A DNA stretch of 64,000 nucleotides from Anniella stebbinsi. Its lineage: Eukaryota > Chordata > Lepidosauria > Squamata > Anniellidae. The notes beneath the pieces were generated by a model. The model did not search any database. It saw nothing but the letters and a program-made list of their open reading frames with translations, and was not told where the DNA came from. This document shows, one piece after another, positions 7,564 through 16,972 of this stretch. Within the stretch, counting starts at the first letter, position 1. Every line of letters begins with the position of its first letter. The position numbers and the translations under genes are program-made. Location: positions 62,001 to 126,000 of the forward strand of contig JARDYH010000041.1 of the NCBI GenBank assembly GCA_029215795.1, read 5' to 3'.

Positions 7564-10500
7564 ATCAAAATTTATCATACAAAACAATTCAATACAAATA
7601 CAAATTTTTCCATAGCCACTTGGAATTGCAGAGGTTTAAGACAACGGGAAAGGAGAGAAGAAATATTATCGGCTCTTTCGAAGTTAGGCCCCGATATTAT
7701 TATTTTGCAGGAAATTAATTTTGATTCGGAAAAGGAAAGAAGTCTAGCTCAAAAATTTTGGTCGTGGGGACCGTCAGTCTGGTCATATAACGAAACGGGA
7801 AGAGGAGGAGTAGGAGCGATAATAAAATGGAAACGGGGAATGAAAATCAAGAGGACCGTAGAAGCCGATCCCGGACATTTGGTCGTCGTAGATTTCAGTC
7901 TCCGGGAAAGGCGGGAGGAAGGTAGCGAGGAAGAAATCCATTTTAGATTGTGCGCCCTTTATGCGCCGACTACGCTTCAACGTAGGAAGAAATTATGGCA
8001 GACTTTGAAGGATCACGTTCAAACGAATAGGTCTTTAATCATCGTGGGAGATTTTAACAATAGAACAAGCTTGAGCGACCACGTTAATTTAGCGAACGGT
8101 GATCTCGGAGGTAAGAAGAAAGAATTACCTCTGACGCCCGAAGAGAGGGAACTGCAAAACTTATTAAAGAGAGACTTGCGGTTGCAAGATAAGGCGACGC
8201 TTATAGATAATCAATTAGAGTATTTCCCTATTTGGAGCAGGAAAGTTTATATGGAAAGGTTTCAGCAGTTAGATGGGGTAAAGTTTACTTTTTATCATCC
8301 CAGATTTGTAAGTAGGATAGATAGAATTTGGGGGAAAGAAGATCTAAAGGTGAACCGGGTTCAAGTTCTCTTAACTCCGTGGTCTGACCATGGGATTTTA
8401 ATGATGGACTTTTACACCGGTGAGGTTTTGATTAAAGGAAGACCGGGTTGGAGACTCGCTCCTAGGTTGTTGCAGGATACCGATTGCAAGGAAGAATTAG
8501 AAAAGGTCATGGATTATTCCGAAAGGTTGAGATCGTACGAAGGAACGGGCCCGATCGTGTGGTGGGAGGAGTTAAAAAGAACGGTTAAGAGGACCTGTAT
8601 TTCTTTGGCGAAAAAAGAGTACAAAATAGATCTCAGAAATTATCAACGGGCCTTGTATTCTTACCTGAAAATTCACTATAAAATAAACAAAGGGCTACCG
8701 TGGGATAAAAAGGAATTAGACAGATCGGCGGAAGCGATAAGGCAATATCAACAGCAACAACATTGGTTGAGAGTGGAAAAACAAAAAAATAGATCTACCG
8801 GTCCTATAATAGACAAAGGAGAGTGGGAAGCGGACAAAAAGACAAACAGCAGGGAAAGCTTTAAAGGATTAAGGAACAACGCGGGAGAGAGGATCAAAAC
8901 AAAACCTCGAGAGATGATGGACATTATGGAAGACTATTACACAAAGGTTTATAGAAAGCAAGTTATTTCAAAAGAAGATATGTTACATTTTCTTAAAAAA
9001 ACTAACAAGGACGATCTGAAAGGACTTACGGAGGAGGAAAAACAAGCCATGATCGCTCCGATAGAGAAAGAGGAAATTTTGAAAGTGATAGCGCAAGGCA
9101 AAACCAAATCGTCACCGGGCCCGGACGGGTTGACGTATTCCTTTTACAAAACTTTTAAAGAGGAAGTAGCCGAACCGTTAGCTCGAGCCTTTAATGCTGC
9201 TTTAAAAAATCAATGTCTGGGTGAGACTTTTTATCGAGGAACTTTGATTTTTTTGCCGAAAGGAGGAGATTTAACCCTTCCTGAAAATTGGCGCCCGATT
9301 ACCCTCACTGATGTAGACTATAGGATTTTAGCGAAAGTTCTCAACAACAGGCTATCTAAAGTGGTTTCAAAATTGGTAGTGGGCTTGCAAACGAGCGCCG
9401 TCCCCGGTAGACGAATGTCAGACTCTTTATGTTTGGTCAGAGAATTTTTTCACTTTCGGAGTTTGAAACCTCAAAATCGAGGTTTGCTTCAATTAGACCA
9501 GTCGAAAGCTTTCGACAGGGTCGATCAAGATTATCTATGGGAAGTTTTAACGCTGAAGGGAGTTCCGCTGGTATTTATAGAACACTTGCGCGTTCTGTAC
9601 AAAAACGCATCCGTCACGCCGCAAATAAACGGATGGAAGGGATCGGAGGTGAGAATCAAATCGGGACTGAGACAGGGTTGCCCGTTGAGCCCTTTGTTAT
9701 ATATACTGGCGATAGACCCGCTGCTAGCTTCCATTCAGCGGGACGAGCGTATTCGTGGACTGCCTTTGGGATTAACGGCAGAGGAGGAGAGAGAACCGGA
9801 AACGTCTGGGAGACAAAAGAAAATCACGCCTCAGGAGGTGAAGACTATAGCGCACGCCGACGACGTTTATGTCTTCCTGACACGAAAGGAAGAGACGGAA
9901 AGGGTCGTGAAGCACTTGGAAGAATACGGTAGGGCTTCGGGAGCGGCGGTGAATCAAAATAAAAGCAAAATTTATGATTTGAAGATCAGAGAGAGAACGA
10001 TCAAAGTCACGACATTACAAGAAGCGGAGAGTAAACGACGGGGAAGGTCGGAACGACGAGAACAGAAAGGGGAATCTGATGAATCCGATGAAGATGAAAT
10101 AGAGACAGCTGCCGTTAAGATCCTGGGAGTTAGTTTTTCTTTGACGGAAGACGGCTGGGAAGAAAACTGGCTTTTATGGGAAAAAAGAGTAGAGGAAAAA
10201 CTTAAAAAATGGAAGGGATGGAATCTGGATGTGTATAGAAAAGTAAAATATTTCAATACCTATTGTGTAACAGCTGCTAATAATTTGGCGGTGGTATACC
10301 CGCCACCAAAAAAAGTGATAGAGAGGGTGAATACGCAACTTTTTCTATTTCTTTGGCGAATTAAGAATTATCCTCTGTCTAGGACGGTGGCATATTTGAA
10401 AGTAAGTGAGGGAGGATTGGGACTACCTGCCATCGGCCCCCTCTTTATAGCAACCTTTGTGAGTAATAATTTTCACCAGGGAGGGTTTGCAGGAGATGGT

Positions 10501-11454
10501 AAGGGACGGGTGGCGATTCGATCCGTGTATGGAGACAAATGGAAAAATATGCAATGGGGGAAAAAATGGTGGGAGAAGGAAATGACAAATTTTAAACTGA
10601 CAGAAGCGATGAAGGTTCCTTTGCCTAAATATCTTAGGGAAGCGGTGCTTCTAATGCACCTCTGGAAAGTGCCATCTGCTTCTTTTAAAAAACAGCAAAC
10701 GAGTCTAAAGGAGGTGAAAAGGACAATATATACAGATATTTTGAATAACAACTTTGTAAACGTGTGGAAAGAACGTAACATACGTAAGGAACATATCTCG
10801 CGTTATTTAAAATCTGGCGATGTAGCTCAAAGTGTGTTTCAGGATAAAAGGATACCTTACAGTTTGTGGGACCTAAGGTGGAAAATGTACCATCAGGTCT
10901 ACAGTATAGGAACAACGAATCCGTGGCGATCGGACGAGCGCCAACGGTGCCAAAGACCGGGTTGTGTAAATAAGAAGAGTACTGGGTTAGGCGGGGTTAA
11001 GGAAAAAGAAACTTTTCAGCATTTTATACAGGATTGCCCACCGGCTAAACGGGTGTGGGAAAAGGTGGCCGATCGTTTGAAGTGGCCCTTTTTGGAAAAT
11101 CAAACATGGGAAAATATCTTGTCTGGAATAGAGCCGACAGGGGGGTTTCAAGGACCGGAAAAAAAGGTGGGTCCGAATAAGAATAAGGACAGGGAAAAGA
11201 GTAGTAAGGAAAAGGGGTTTTGGAAGGTGCCGTGGACAACGGTTCGTTTGATAAATCTTTTAGTGCTGCTGATTATAGGAATCCAGCGTACAAAAGCATT
11301 AAAGAGTGGAAACGAAGAAAAGGTAGAGATCTCTGTTCAATTTGTTATTAATAGAGTAAGATCAATAGCAAGATATGAAAAGAAAAGAACTCCAAACAAT
11401 AGGTGGCAAAAGTGGTGGAAGTGGTTGGAAAATTCGACAACGCCTATTACGTAA
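7564..11454 (+). CDS. ORF2 protein: APE endonuclease-reverse transcriptase (unit B)
   Basis: The frame opens after TAA (7561-7563) and runs 1296 codons. There is no in-frame ATG before the endonuclease domain; the first one is about 90 codons in, past essential residues, so the true start is uncertain and probably non-AUG. Numbered from 7564: endonuclease motifs TWNCRGL (19-25), LQE (E50), ALYAP, GDFN (D163, N165), SRIDRI (D253) and SDH (D275, H276) give a complete APE-type active site. RT motifs: SSPGPDG near 516, LDQSKAFDRVD (D645), RQGCPLSPLL, AHADD (D766, D767) and KILGVSF. The last domain has C1129-X4-C1134-X18-H1153-X4-C1158. The protein should nick DNA and prime reverse transcription of element RNA. 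HADD replaces the usual F/Y-ADD. No RNase H domain is seen. Confidence 0.9.
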   Translation: MKIYHTKQFNTNTNFSIATWNCRGLRQRERREEILSALSKLGPDIIILQEINFDSEKERSLAQKFWSWGPSVWSYNETGRGGVGAIIKWKRGMKIKRTVEADPGHLVVVDFSLRERREEGSEEEIHFRLCALYAPTTLQRRKKLWQTLKDHVQTNRSLIIVGDFNNRTSLSDHVNLANGDLGGKKKELPLTPEERELQNLLKRDLRLQDKATLIDNQLEYFPIWSRKVYMERFQQLDGVKFTFYHPRFVSRIDRIWGKEDLKVNRVQVLLTPWSDHGILMMDFYTGEVLIKGRPGWRLAPRLLQDTDCKEELEKVMDYSERLRSYEGTGPIVWWEELKRTVKRTCISLAKKEYKIDLRNYQRALYSYLKIHYKINKGLPWDKKELDRSAEAIRQYQQQQHWLRVEKQKNRSTGPIIDKGEWEADKKTNSRESFKGLRNNAGERIKTKPREMMDIMEDYYTKVYRKQVISKEDMLHFLKKTNKDDLKGLTEEEKQAMIAPIEKEEILKVIAQGKTKSSPGPDGLTYSFYKTFKEEVAEPLARAFNAALKNQCLGETFYRGTLIFLPKGGDLTLPENWRPITLTDVDYRILAKVLNNRLSKVVSKLVVGLQTSAVPGRRMSDSLCLVREFFHFRSLKPQNRGLLQLDQSKAFDRVDQDYLWEVLTLKGVPLVFIEHLRVLYKNASVTPQINGWKGSEVRIKSGLRQGCPLSPLLYILAIDPLLASIQRDERIRGLPLGLTAEEEREPETSGRQKKITPQEVKTIAHADDVYVFLTRKEETERVVKHLEEYGRASGAAVNQNKSKIYDLKIRERTIKVTTLQEAESKRRGRSERREQKGESDESDEDEIETAAVKILGVSFSLTEDGWEENWLLWEKRVEEKLKKWKGWNLDVYRKVKYFNTYCVTAANNLAVVYPPPKKVIERVNTQLFLFLWRIKNYPLSRTVAYLKVSEGGLGLPAIGPLFIATFVSNNFHQGGFAGDGKGRVAIRSVYGDKWKNMQWGKKWWEKEMTNFKLTEAMKVPLPKYLREAVLLMHLWKVPSASFKKQQTSLKEVKRTIYTDILNNNFVNVWKERNIRKEHISRYLKSGDVAQSVFQDKRIPYSLWDLRWKMYHQVYSIGTTNPWRSDERQRCQRPGCVNKKSTGLGGVKEKETFQHFIQDCPPAKRVWEKVADRLKWPFLENQTWENILSGIEPTGGFQGPEKKVGPNKNKDREKSSKEKGFWKVPWTTVRLINLLVLLIIGIQRTKALKSGNEEKVEISVQFVINRVRSIARYEKKRTPNNRWQKWWKWLENSTTPIT

Positions 11455-11697
11455 TACACTAATGTACTGTTGATGGAGGGAGTGAGGTGAAATAAGGTAA
11501 TATGAAAAGGCTGTTAATTGTATTTTGTAACTTTTATGGCGTCATGTAGAAGTATGTATACTATTTTTTGAAATAATTTGAATCTTGTGTATAATTTTTG
11601 AATACTTTACTTCTGTTTTATCTGTTTTATCTGTACAGTAGTATGTTTTTTTAAAATAAAAAATTTATTCCTAAAAAAAAAAAAAATTTATTCCTAA
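11455..11697 (+). other. 3' UTR, short poly(A), telomere junction (unit B)
   Basis: 218-nt UTR with AATAAA at 11655-11660. TTTATTCCT at 11664-11672, 14 A at 11673-11686, then TTTATTCCTAA at 11687-11697. The A run is eight shorter than in units A, C, D, E and F. Confidence 0.9.
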
Positions 11698-11883
11698 CCC
11701 TAACCCTAACCCTAACCCTAACCCTAACCCTAACCCTAACCCTAACCCTAACCCTAACCCTAACCCTAACCCTAACCCTAACCCTAACCCTAACCCTAAC
11801 CCTAACCCTAACCCTAACCCTAACCCTAACCCTAACCCTAACCTTAACCTTAACCTTAACCTTAACCTTAACCTTAACCTTAA
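11698..11883 (+). repeat. Telomeric tract J2, (CCCTAA)24, shortest
   Basis: 24 CCCTAA (11698-11841) pass directly into 7 CCTTAA (11842-11883). There is no CCCTTAA block. Every other tract has 4-5 CCCTTAA and 13 CCTTAA, so this looks like an internal loss that removed the transition zone. On the - strand this tract stays open in two frames encoding VR and LG dipeptides, which I do not call as genes. Confidence 0.97.
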
Positions 11884-12069
11884 CCTCAACCACTGAGGTG
11901 GAAGGAGGTGTTTCACAACAGCTCCTGCTTTGGGAAACGCATAACGAGCTCTACGTTGGACAAAACGAATGGTACCCCAAAAACTGTGAAACTGCAGTGT
12001 GGGGGAAGTGTTGGGGAACTAGGAGATGCCTTTTTGGGGTCTCTACCCCAAAAATTCAAGGAGAAAACG
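11884..12069 (+). promoter_or_regulatory. 5' leader with hairpin (unit C)
   Basis: Same leader as unit B; the hairpin lies at 12031-12054 and the overlapping 66-codon uORF at 12026-12226. It follows the shortened J2 tract. Confidence 0.65.
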
Positions 12070-15000
12070 ATGTCGGAAGCTGACCTCCCAGGCACGGCTC
12101 TGCAGAAGGAAGAGGACAAAGTGGCTGACACCGGAAAAGAACACAGTGAGTCTTTCATTGAAAACCCTGAAACTGGAAAAGATCGCCTTAGTAAAACAGA
12201 GGGTGAAGAAAGGGTACCCCATCTAGTAGAAGACTTGAAAAGAAAGGATTTGAAGGAAAAGGGTATGCTAACTGGGAGGGAAATACAGAAGGAAGGGCCC
12301 TTGCGAGAGCTCTCAGTCCCCTCTTGTGAGAAGGAGTTTTTTTCCATTGAAAATACAAAGGAACAACCTGAAGACCTTTTGTTAAGGGAGCGAAAGGAAG
12401 AAGGAGGGGGGGTGAGAGTTGGAAGCCCCCAAACCCGAGGAGGAGATGTTAAAACCCTACCCGCGGGCTCTCTTCCCGAATGGGGAGAGGATCTAATCCG
12501 GTCCCAGGCCTCGTGGACTCTTCCAGATGAGCCAGGCCCGGAGCAAACTCATTATGACTCAGCGTTTGTTTGCAGAGAGCCACAGGAAGTGCCTCTTAGC
12601 CGGCAGAAAGTAGAAATGAGCTGGCAGGAAATGGGGTCGCTGGAAAGGGGGAGGGACAGATCGCCCATTAAGCCTGGAGAGGCTTTTCAAAGGTCCCCTG
12701 AAATTGACTGGCAGGGAAGACGTCCAATGGGAGCTGAAATCTGTACAGAACCTGCAAAATACAGTTTAATGCAGCAAAGGAGCAGGGACACTGACTTTTT
12801 GGAAGTAAAAGCATACAGACCGGGATTTCTGAGTGCTGATTCTGGCACTTATTTGTCTGTTTCTGATTCTGAAGTAGTTTCTTTTCAAAGAAGAAACACT
12901 GACAGTGGGGAAGGAAAAAAGGACTTTGATTGTAGTCCAGATATGTTTGAGTCTGTGCAGCAACAGACCCCCTTTTTGCAGAATACACCCATTGGATCTG
13001 GGATGGAACAGGCAGACATCGTTATGAATATGACAGACGAAAAAGATGACAGTAAACAGGGAGAAAATAGAAAGGAACGTCTGAGAGATAAATGGGCCAA
13101 CTCTTCCAACTCGAGAGAGAAAAGAATTTTAATGCAGTGGGAAACGCAAATGTGCCTTCCTATGGAAGATGTGCATAAATTTCTTTTGTACCCTCCCTTT
13201 GATGAAAATGACCTGGTCAAATTATGGGGATTTATAGTGGTACGCGTGGCTTTGAGTGGGCCGGCTCAGGAAAAGAAGCTCAATAAACTGGGACACGAGA
13301 AACTTTTTCGCTTGTTGGAAAGCGCGCGTGAACCTATTTTGGAACTGTTGAAAGGCAATGAGGTTGCCGACCGAGAGGATGCCGTGACGGCCGTGAAGTT
13401 GACGGAGAATATTGTCGAACGGATGTTGATCATGCGTAAGCCGCGGACCTCTCGGGAAAGTTTTCCCAAATGGCTAGAAGAAAGGGAATTTATCAGAATG
13501 CTACAAGAAGTTTTGAGAGAATGGGAGAAACCCGAGAGGCGAAGCACGCTAGCTCAGCCTATCCTATGTAGAGACACGAATGATAAAAATCTCGTGATGA
13601 CGAGAGAGGACTATATGGAGTGGTTGGCTTTAATAATTTCTTATTTACGGCAGAGGGGGACGTTAAAGAAAAGATATGGGAGAGACTCTTTTCTAGATTT
13701 GCAAACGCGGAGCCGAGGGACGGATGTCACGGAAGAGCGAGGAGCTTCGCTGACGACTGGAGGAAGAACGCCTGTAATGGGAGACCCGGAGGTGGAGCCG
13801 GATGGCGATACGGAGGAGGAGAGTCGGGCCTTTTTCATTGAACAGGGGACTTCTGCGCTTGCAGGGTCCCCGCAAATCGGTGAGGACCTAACTTTCGGTC
13901 TTAGCTCGGGGGAGAAGTCTTTACCTAAAGGCAAGAGATCTAGGAAAGAGGGGAGTGAAAACCCCTCGCCGGCGGCCGATAGGGGGAAAAAGGCTAGGAC
14001 GGGAGGCGTAGAGTTGGATCCGAACGAAGTAGAATCTGAGACTCGATTTCACAGGGTGTCGGAAACGGAGACGGAGACGGGGGAGGAGTCGGGAGAGGAG
14101 TCGGATATGGAGTCGGAGCTCTTGTCTGATGTAGAAATAGAATGCGGACAACGAGCGGAGGAAGGGAAAGGGGAAATCCGGGAATCTTCTGTAACAGTAG
14201 GGACTAAAGCACAGGAGGGGAGGAAAAAAGGAGACGGGACGGAAGGGGTTAGAGGCGGAAGGAGTTCGGGATCGGGCAGTCCTTTAGCCGAACTGATTAG
14301 GTGGAGTTCGGACCCGGATTTATTAGAATTGGAGGAGGTGGTACGGTTAGAAGAGAGGGTAGACGTTCCCCGAGATAATGGGGGGGTCGGAGAGGGGAAA
14401 CGGAAGTCGGGCCCGGATGCTGCTGGTGTTTCTGCTTTCTCCCCTGCCGAGGATTCGATCTGTGCGGATGGAGGAGAAAGCGGGACGGGACTTTCGTCGG
14501 AGTCGAAGGCGCCTTTGGCGGACGTGGACTGTGATGAACGTGCGCTCGGAGATTCGCTCAGGGGGCGAAAGGAACGGCATTTTCAACAAGGAGCGCGGCC
14601 GAAGGAAAGAGGGACTTTGGGACATTCGCTTCCACCTGTACGAAGTGTTTATAAAATTGGTCTTGTGAGTAATGGCGTTCCGCCGCCGCCGACGTCGCCT
14701 TCTCGTGAGGTTTCTCCGAGTACTGTAGCGGCCTCGGAGAAACCCAGAGAATCGATCGTCGGAGATGATACGACACGGGGAGAGGTTACGGAGGGGGAAT
14801 CGACAATAAATACAGAAGCGCGGGAAGGGCCCCCTTCGCAAGGGAAGCAGAGGGTGAGATCCTATGCTGCGGCTGCGGCGGGGGAGTCCGATGCTGGGGG
14901 GTCGGGGAATAGAATGGGAGGGGAAAGGCCAAATATGAGAGGATACAGAGATTTAGAGTTGGATATGTTTGAAGATCAAGAACTCTTAGACCGATATTAT

Positions 15001-16863
15001 TCGGGAATCCCGGACGACTACGATGCTCGCCAGAGATATGTAGTACGTCTGCGGTATAGAGGACAGGACCCGCAGAAAATATCGAGGAACTATATTGAAA
15101 ATGAGATACTTTTTCGATTTTTGAAATATCCTAAGGAGGACATTTTGGCGGTTATCATCCCGCTAGGGATGAGGGAGATAGATATTTGCTTGAGAACGGA
15201 ACGGGCGTACCAAAAGTTTTGGGATTTGTGTCGATTGGCGGTGAAAAACAGAGCCTCGATTTTTAAGGATTACGATGTGGTCCCTCTTTTTCGAGGAGAG
15301 ACTAAAGTTTTGACCGTGAGCTTCCGAACGACGAGTATACCTAAAGAGGACATCGCTACGTGGCTTGGCCGTCATTGCCGAGTCATGATGGAACCGGAAA
15401 AGAAACTATCCGAGGCGGGAATTTGGACGGGAGAGTTTAGAGCGATAGTGGCCTTGGACAGGACGGCCTACGGCGGACCAAGGCACTTGCCGAAGTATTT
15501 CTTTTTGGGAGCGGACAGGGGAATGACCCGATATAGCGGTCAGCCCTCGGCGTGCTTCCAATGCGGAGGTTACGATCACCATCGCCGCAATTGTACCACT
15601 CCGCTCTGTTCCAAGTGTGGAACTAAAGGACATAGCACGATGCATTGTGACAGAGAGGTGACTTGTAGCTTGTGTAGACAAATCGGGCACCCGTACATGT
15701 GGTGCCCGGCCTCCAAGTATAATATGGACGATGACGAGAGATTTAGGGAAGCTTCGAGGAGAGCGACCGAAGGGAAAAGACGACAGGAAGAAAAGGAAAA
15801 AAAGGAACGAGCGGAAAGGGACGGGAAGCAAAAAGAAAGAGAAAACGAGGCGGCGAAGGACAAAAGAACGTCATACGCTCGAGTTCGGGACATTTTAGGA
15901 AAGGCGAGAGGAGGAAACGGAAGCTCTGCGGGAAGCTCGACACAAAGCCACGGGTCTGAGAAGGAACGAGAGGATGAGTTGTACAGGCAAAGTCGGGAAA
16001 TGGAAGAACGGGAACGTGTCGAAGCGTGGAAAACAGTTTCTAGTCACAGAAAAGGTAAAGAAAAGGATGCGGGGAAATCATCTTCCGAGAGACCTCAAAC
16101 TCAGAACCGGTTTTCAGTGTTACAAGAAGAAGAAGTCATGGAGATAGGGGAACAGGAAGAAGAGAGGGAAAGAACATGTGTCGTCCCTGGGTTAGGAAAA
16201 GAACCCCAAAACGATCAATCTCCCAAGGAGCAGAGAGACCTTCGAGAAAACAAGAGGGCGAAAAAGCAAGGGGCGGATACGCGTCGGCAGCTGTCGAGGA
16301 GAAGCGTGGCGGATCTGAAGGAGGAATATGACATGCTGGAGGTAGAAGTCGGGATGGCGAGAAGAGAGATACGTTCTTTGTTAGCGGATGAAACGGAAAA
16401 GGGAACCGACGAGCGCTCCAAAAGAATAGATAAACTCAGCAAAAGAAAAGAAGAATGGGAGTGGCGATTAGAGAAATTACGACGCACGATGGAGGAAAAA
16501 ACTGAATTACGGGGGTTAGAAGGAAAAAAGAAACAAACGGAAGAAGAAGAGATGGAAATAGAGCCCGACGAAACAGAAGAGCGAGATGTACGAAAGGAGA
16601 TTTTAGAAGAAAACAATCCCGAATCTGGAAAGGACGCGGGAGAGGAGATGACGTCGAAAGCCGGAGGGCGACGTCTAGATCAAACTACGGTCTCGGTGGA
16701 AGAGGAACAAAAGGTAGAGGGAAGTTCTTGTCCTGAAAACCCTCACCCGGGAGGAACCGGACAGGAACCGGATATAATTAGTAGGACTACACCTCCAAAT
16801 CTATCGGAGGGGGTAGACTCATTGACAATTTCTGGAGATAGTTCAGGAACGGGAATAAGCTAA
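12070..16863 (+). CDS. ORF1 protein (unit C), Arg1435 variant
   Basis: 1597 aa from the ATG at 12070. Domain order is as in unit B. The only protein difference seen is Pro1435 to Arg, in the predicted coiled-coil tail. Because proline disfavours helix, the Arg form would make a longer uninterrupted helix, so Arg may be the ancestral or better-functioning state; this is inference. Zinc knuckles fall at about 15553-15705. Confidence 0.88.
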   Translation: MSEADLPGTALQKEEDKVADTGKEHSESFIENPETGKDRLSKTEGEERVPHLVEDLKRKDLKEKGMLTGREIQKEGPLRELSVPSCEKEFFSIENTKEQPEDLLLRERKEEGGGVRVGSPQTRGGDVKTLPAGSLPEWGEDLIRSQASWTLPDEPGPEQTHYDSAFVCREPQEVPLSRQKVEMSWQEMGSLERGRDRSPIKPGEAFQRSPEIDWQGRRPMGAEICTEPAKYSLMQQRSRDTDFLEVKAYRPGFLSADSGTYLSVSDSEVVSFQRRNTDSGEGKKDFDCSPDMFESVQQQTPFLQNTPIGSGMEQADIVMNMTDEKDDSKQGENRKERLRDKWANSSNSREKRILMQWETQMCLPMEDVHKFLLYPPFDENDLVKLWGFIVVRVALSGPAQEKKLNKLGHEKLFRLLESAREPILELLKGNEVADREDAVTAVKLTENIVERMLIMRKPRTSRESFPKWLEEREFIRMLQEVLREWEKPERRSTLAQPILCRDTNDKNLVMTREDYMEWLALIISYLRQRGTLKKRYGRDSFLDLQTRSRGTDVTEERGASLTTGGRTPVMGDPEVEPDGDTEEESRAFFIEQGTSALAGSPQIGEDLTFGLSSGEKSLPKGKRSRKEGSENPSPAADRGKKARTGGVELDPNEVESETRFHRVSETETETGEESGEESDMESELLSDVEIECGQRAEEGKGEIRESSVTVGTKAQEGRKKGDGTEGVRGGRSSGSGSPLAELIRWSSDPDLLELEEVVRLEERVDVPRDNGGVGEGKRKSGPDAAGVSAFSPAEDSICADGGESGTGLSSESKAPLADVDCDERALGDSLRGRKERHFQQGARPKERGTLGHSLPPVRSVYKIGLVSNGVPPPPTSPSREVSPSTVAASEKPRESIVGDDTTRGEVTEGESTINTEAREGPPSQGKQRVRSYAAAAAGESDAGGSGNRMGGERPNMRGYRDLELDMFEDQELLDRYYSGIPDDYDARQRYVVRLRYRGQDPQKISRNYIENEILFRFLKYPKEDILAVIIPLGMREIDICLRTERAYQKFWDLCRLAVKNRASIFKDYDVVPLFRGETKVLTVSFRTTSIPKEDIATWLGRHCRVMMEPEKKLSEAGIWTGEFRAIVALDRTAYGGPRHLPKYFFLGADRGMTRYSGQPSACFQCGGYDHHRRNCTTPLCSKCGTKGHSTMHCDREVTCSLCRQIGHPYMWCPASKYNMDDDERFREASRRATEGKRRQEEKEKKERAERDGKQKERENEAAKDKRTSYARVRDILGKARGGNGSSAGSSTQSHGSEKEREDELYRQSREMEERERVEAWKTVSSHRKGKEKDAGKSSSERPQTQNRFSVLQEEEVMEIGEQEEERERTCVVPGLGKEPQNDQSPKEQRDLRENKRAKKQGADTRRQLSRRSVADLKEEYDMLEVEVGMARREIRSLLADETEKGTDERSKRIDKLSKRKEEWEWRLEKLRRTMEEKTELRGLEGKKKQTEEEEMEIEPDETEERDVRKEILEENNPESGKDAGEEMTSKAGGRRLDQTTVSVEEEQKVEGSSCPENPHPGGTGQEPDIISRTTPPNLSEGVDSLTISGDSSGTGIS

Positions 16864-16972
16864 AGAGATATAGATATAATTTAGAGGTTTTTTAGAGTTT
16901 AAGGGATGTTATTAAATTCATAAGTTTGTATCATATAATACAGGTTTAAGTAAGTACGGTCCTACGACGTAA

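Larger units (their letters stand above)
2475..11697 (+). mobile_element. Unit B: complete Tx1/L1-like retrotransposon
   Basis: This is the first complete copy and the reference for domain positions in this annotation. It runs from CCTCAACCACTGAGG at the end of the CCTTAA tract through leader, ORF1, spacer, ORF2, 3' UTR and poly(A) to TTTATTCCTAA. Both ORFs are open. No long terminal repeats, integrase or RNase H domain is seen, and the combination of APE endonuclease, RT, poly(A) and a CCHC-type ORF1 identifies a non-LTR element of the L1 superfamily. Placement in the Tx1 group rests on the ORF1 type and the site-associated arrangement, not on a tree. Polymorphic sites: ORF1 Pro, ORF2 Asp. 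The poly(A) is short (14). Confidence 0.93.

Noticed and set aside
7541..7615. A possible 75-nt intron upstream of ORF2 (GTAAGT donor at 7541, TTTTTCCATAG acceptor ending 7615)
   Set aside because: Both sites look reasonable, but the exon upstream, read in the phase needed, has a stop at 7504-7506 and no ATG after it. Splicing would not give ORF2 a start codon.
9429..9932. A 167-codon + strand ORF inside ORF2
   Set aside because: It is an alternative frame of the RT region with no recognisable domain, repeated in every unit; a shadow of ORF2.
11651..11916. Two - strand open frames across J2 encoding VR and LG dipeptide repeats
   Set aside because: They are the automatic translation of (TTAGGG)n and appear only because J2 is short. 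Telomeric RNA has been reported to give such dipeptides, but nothing here shows a gene.
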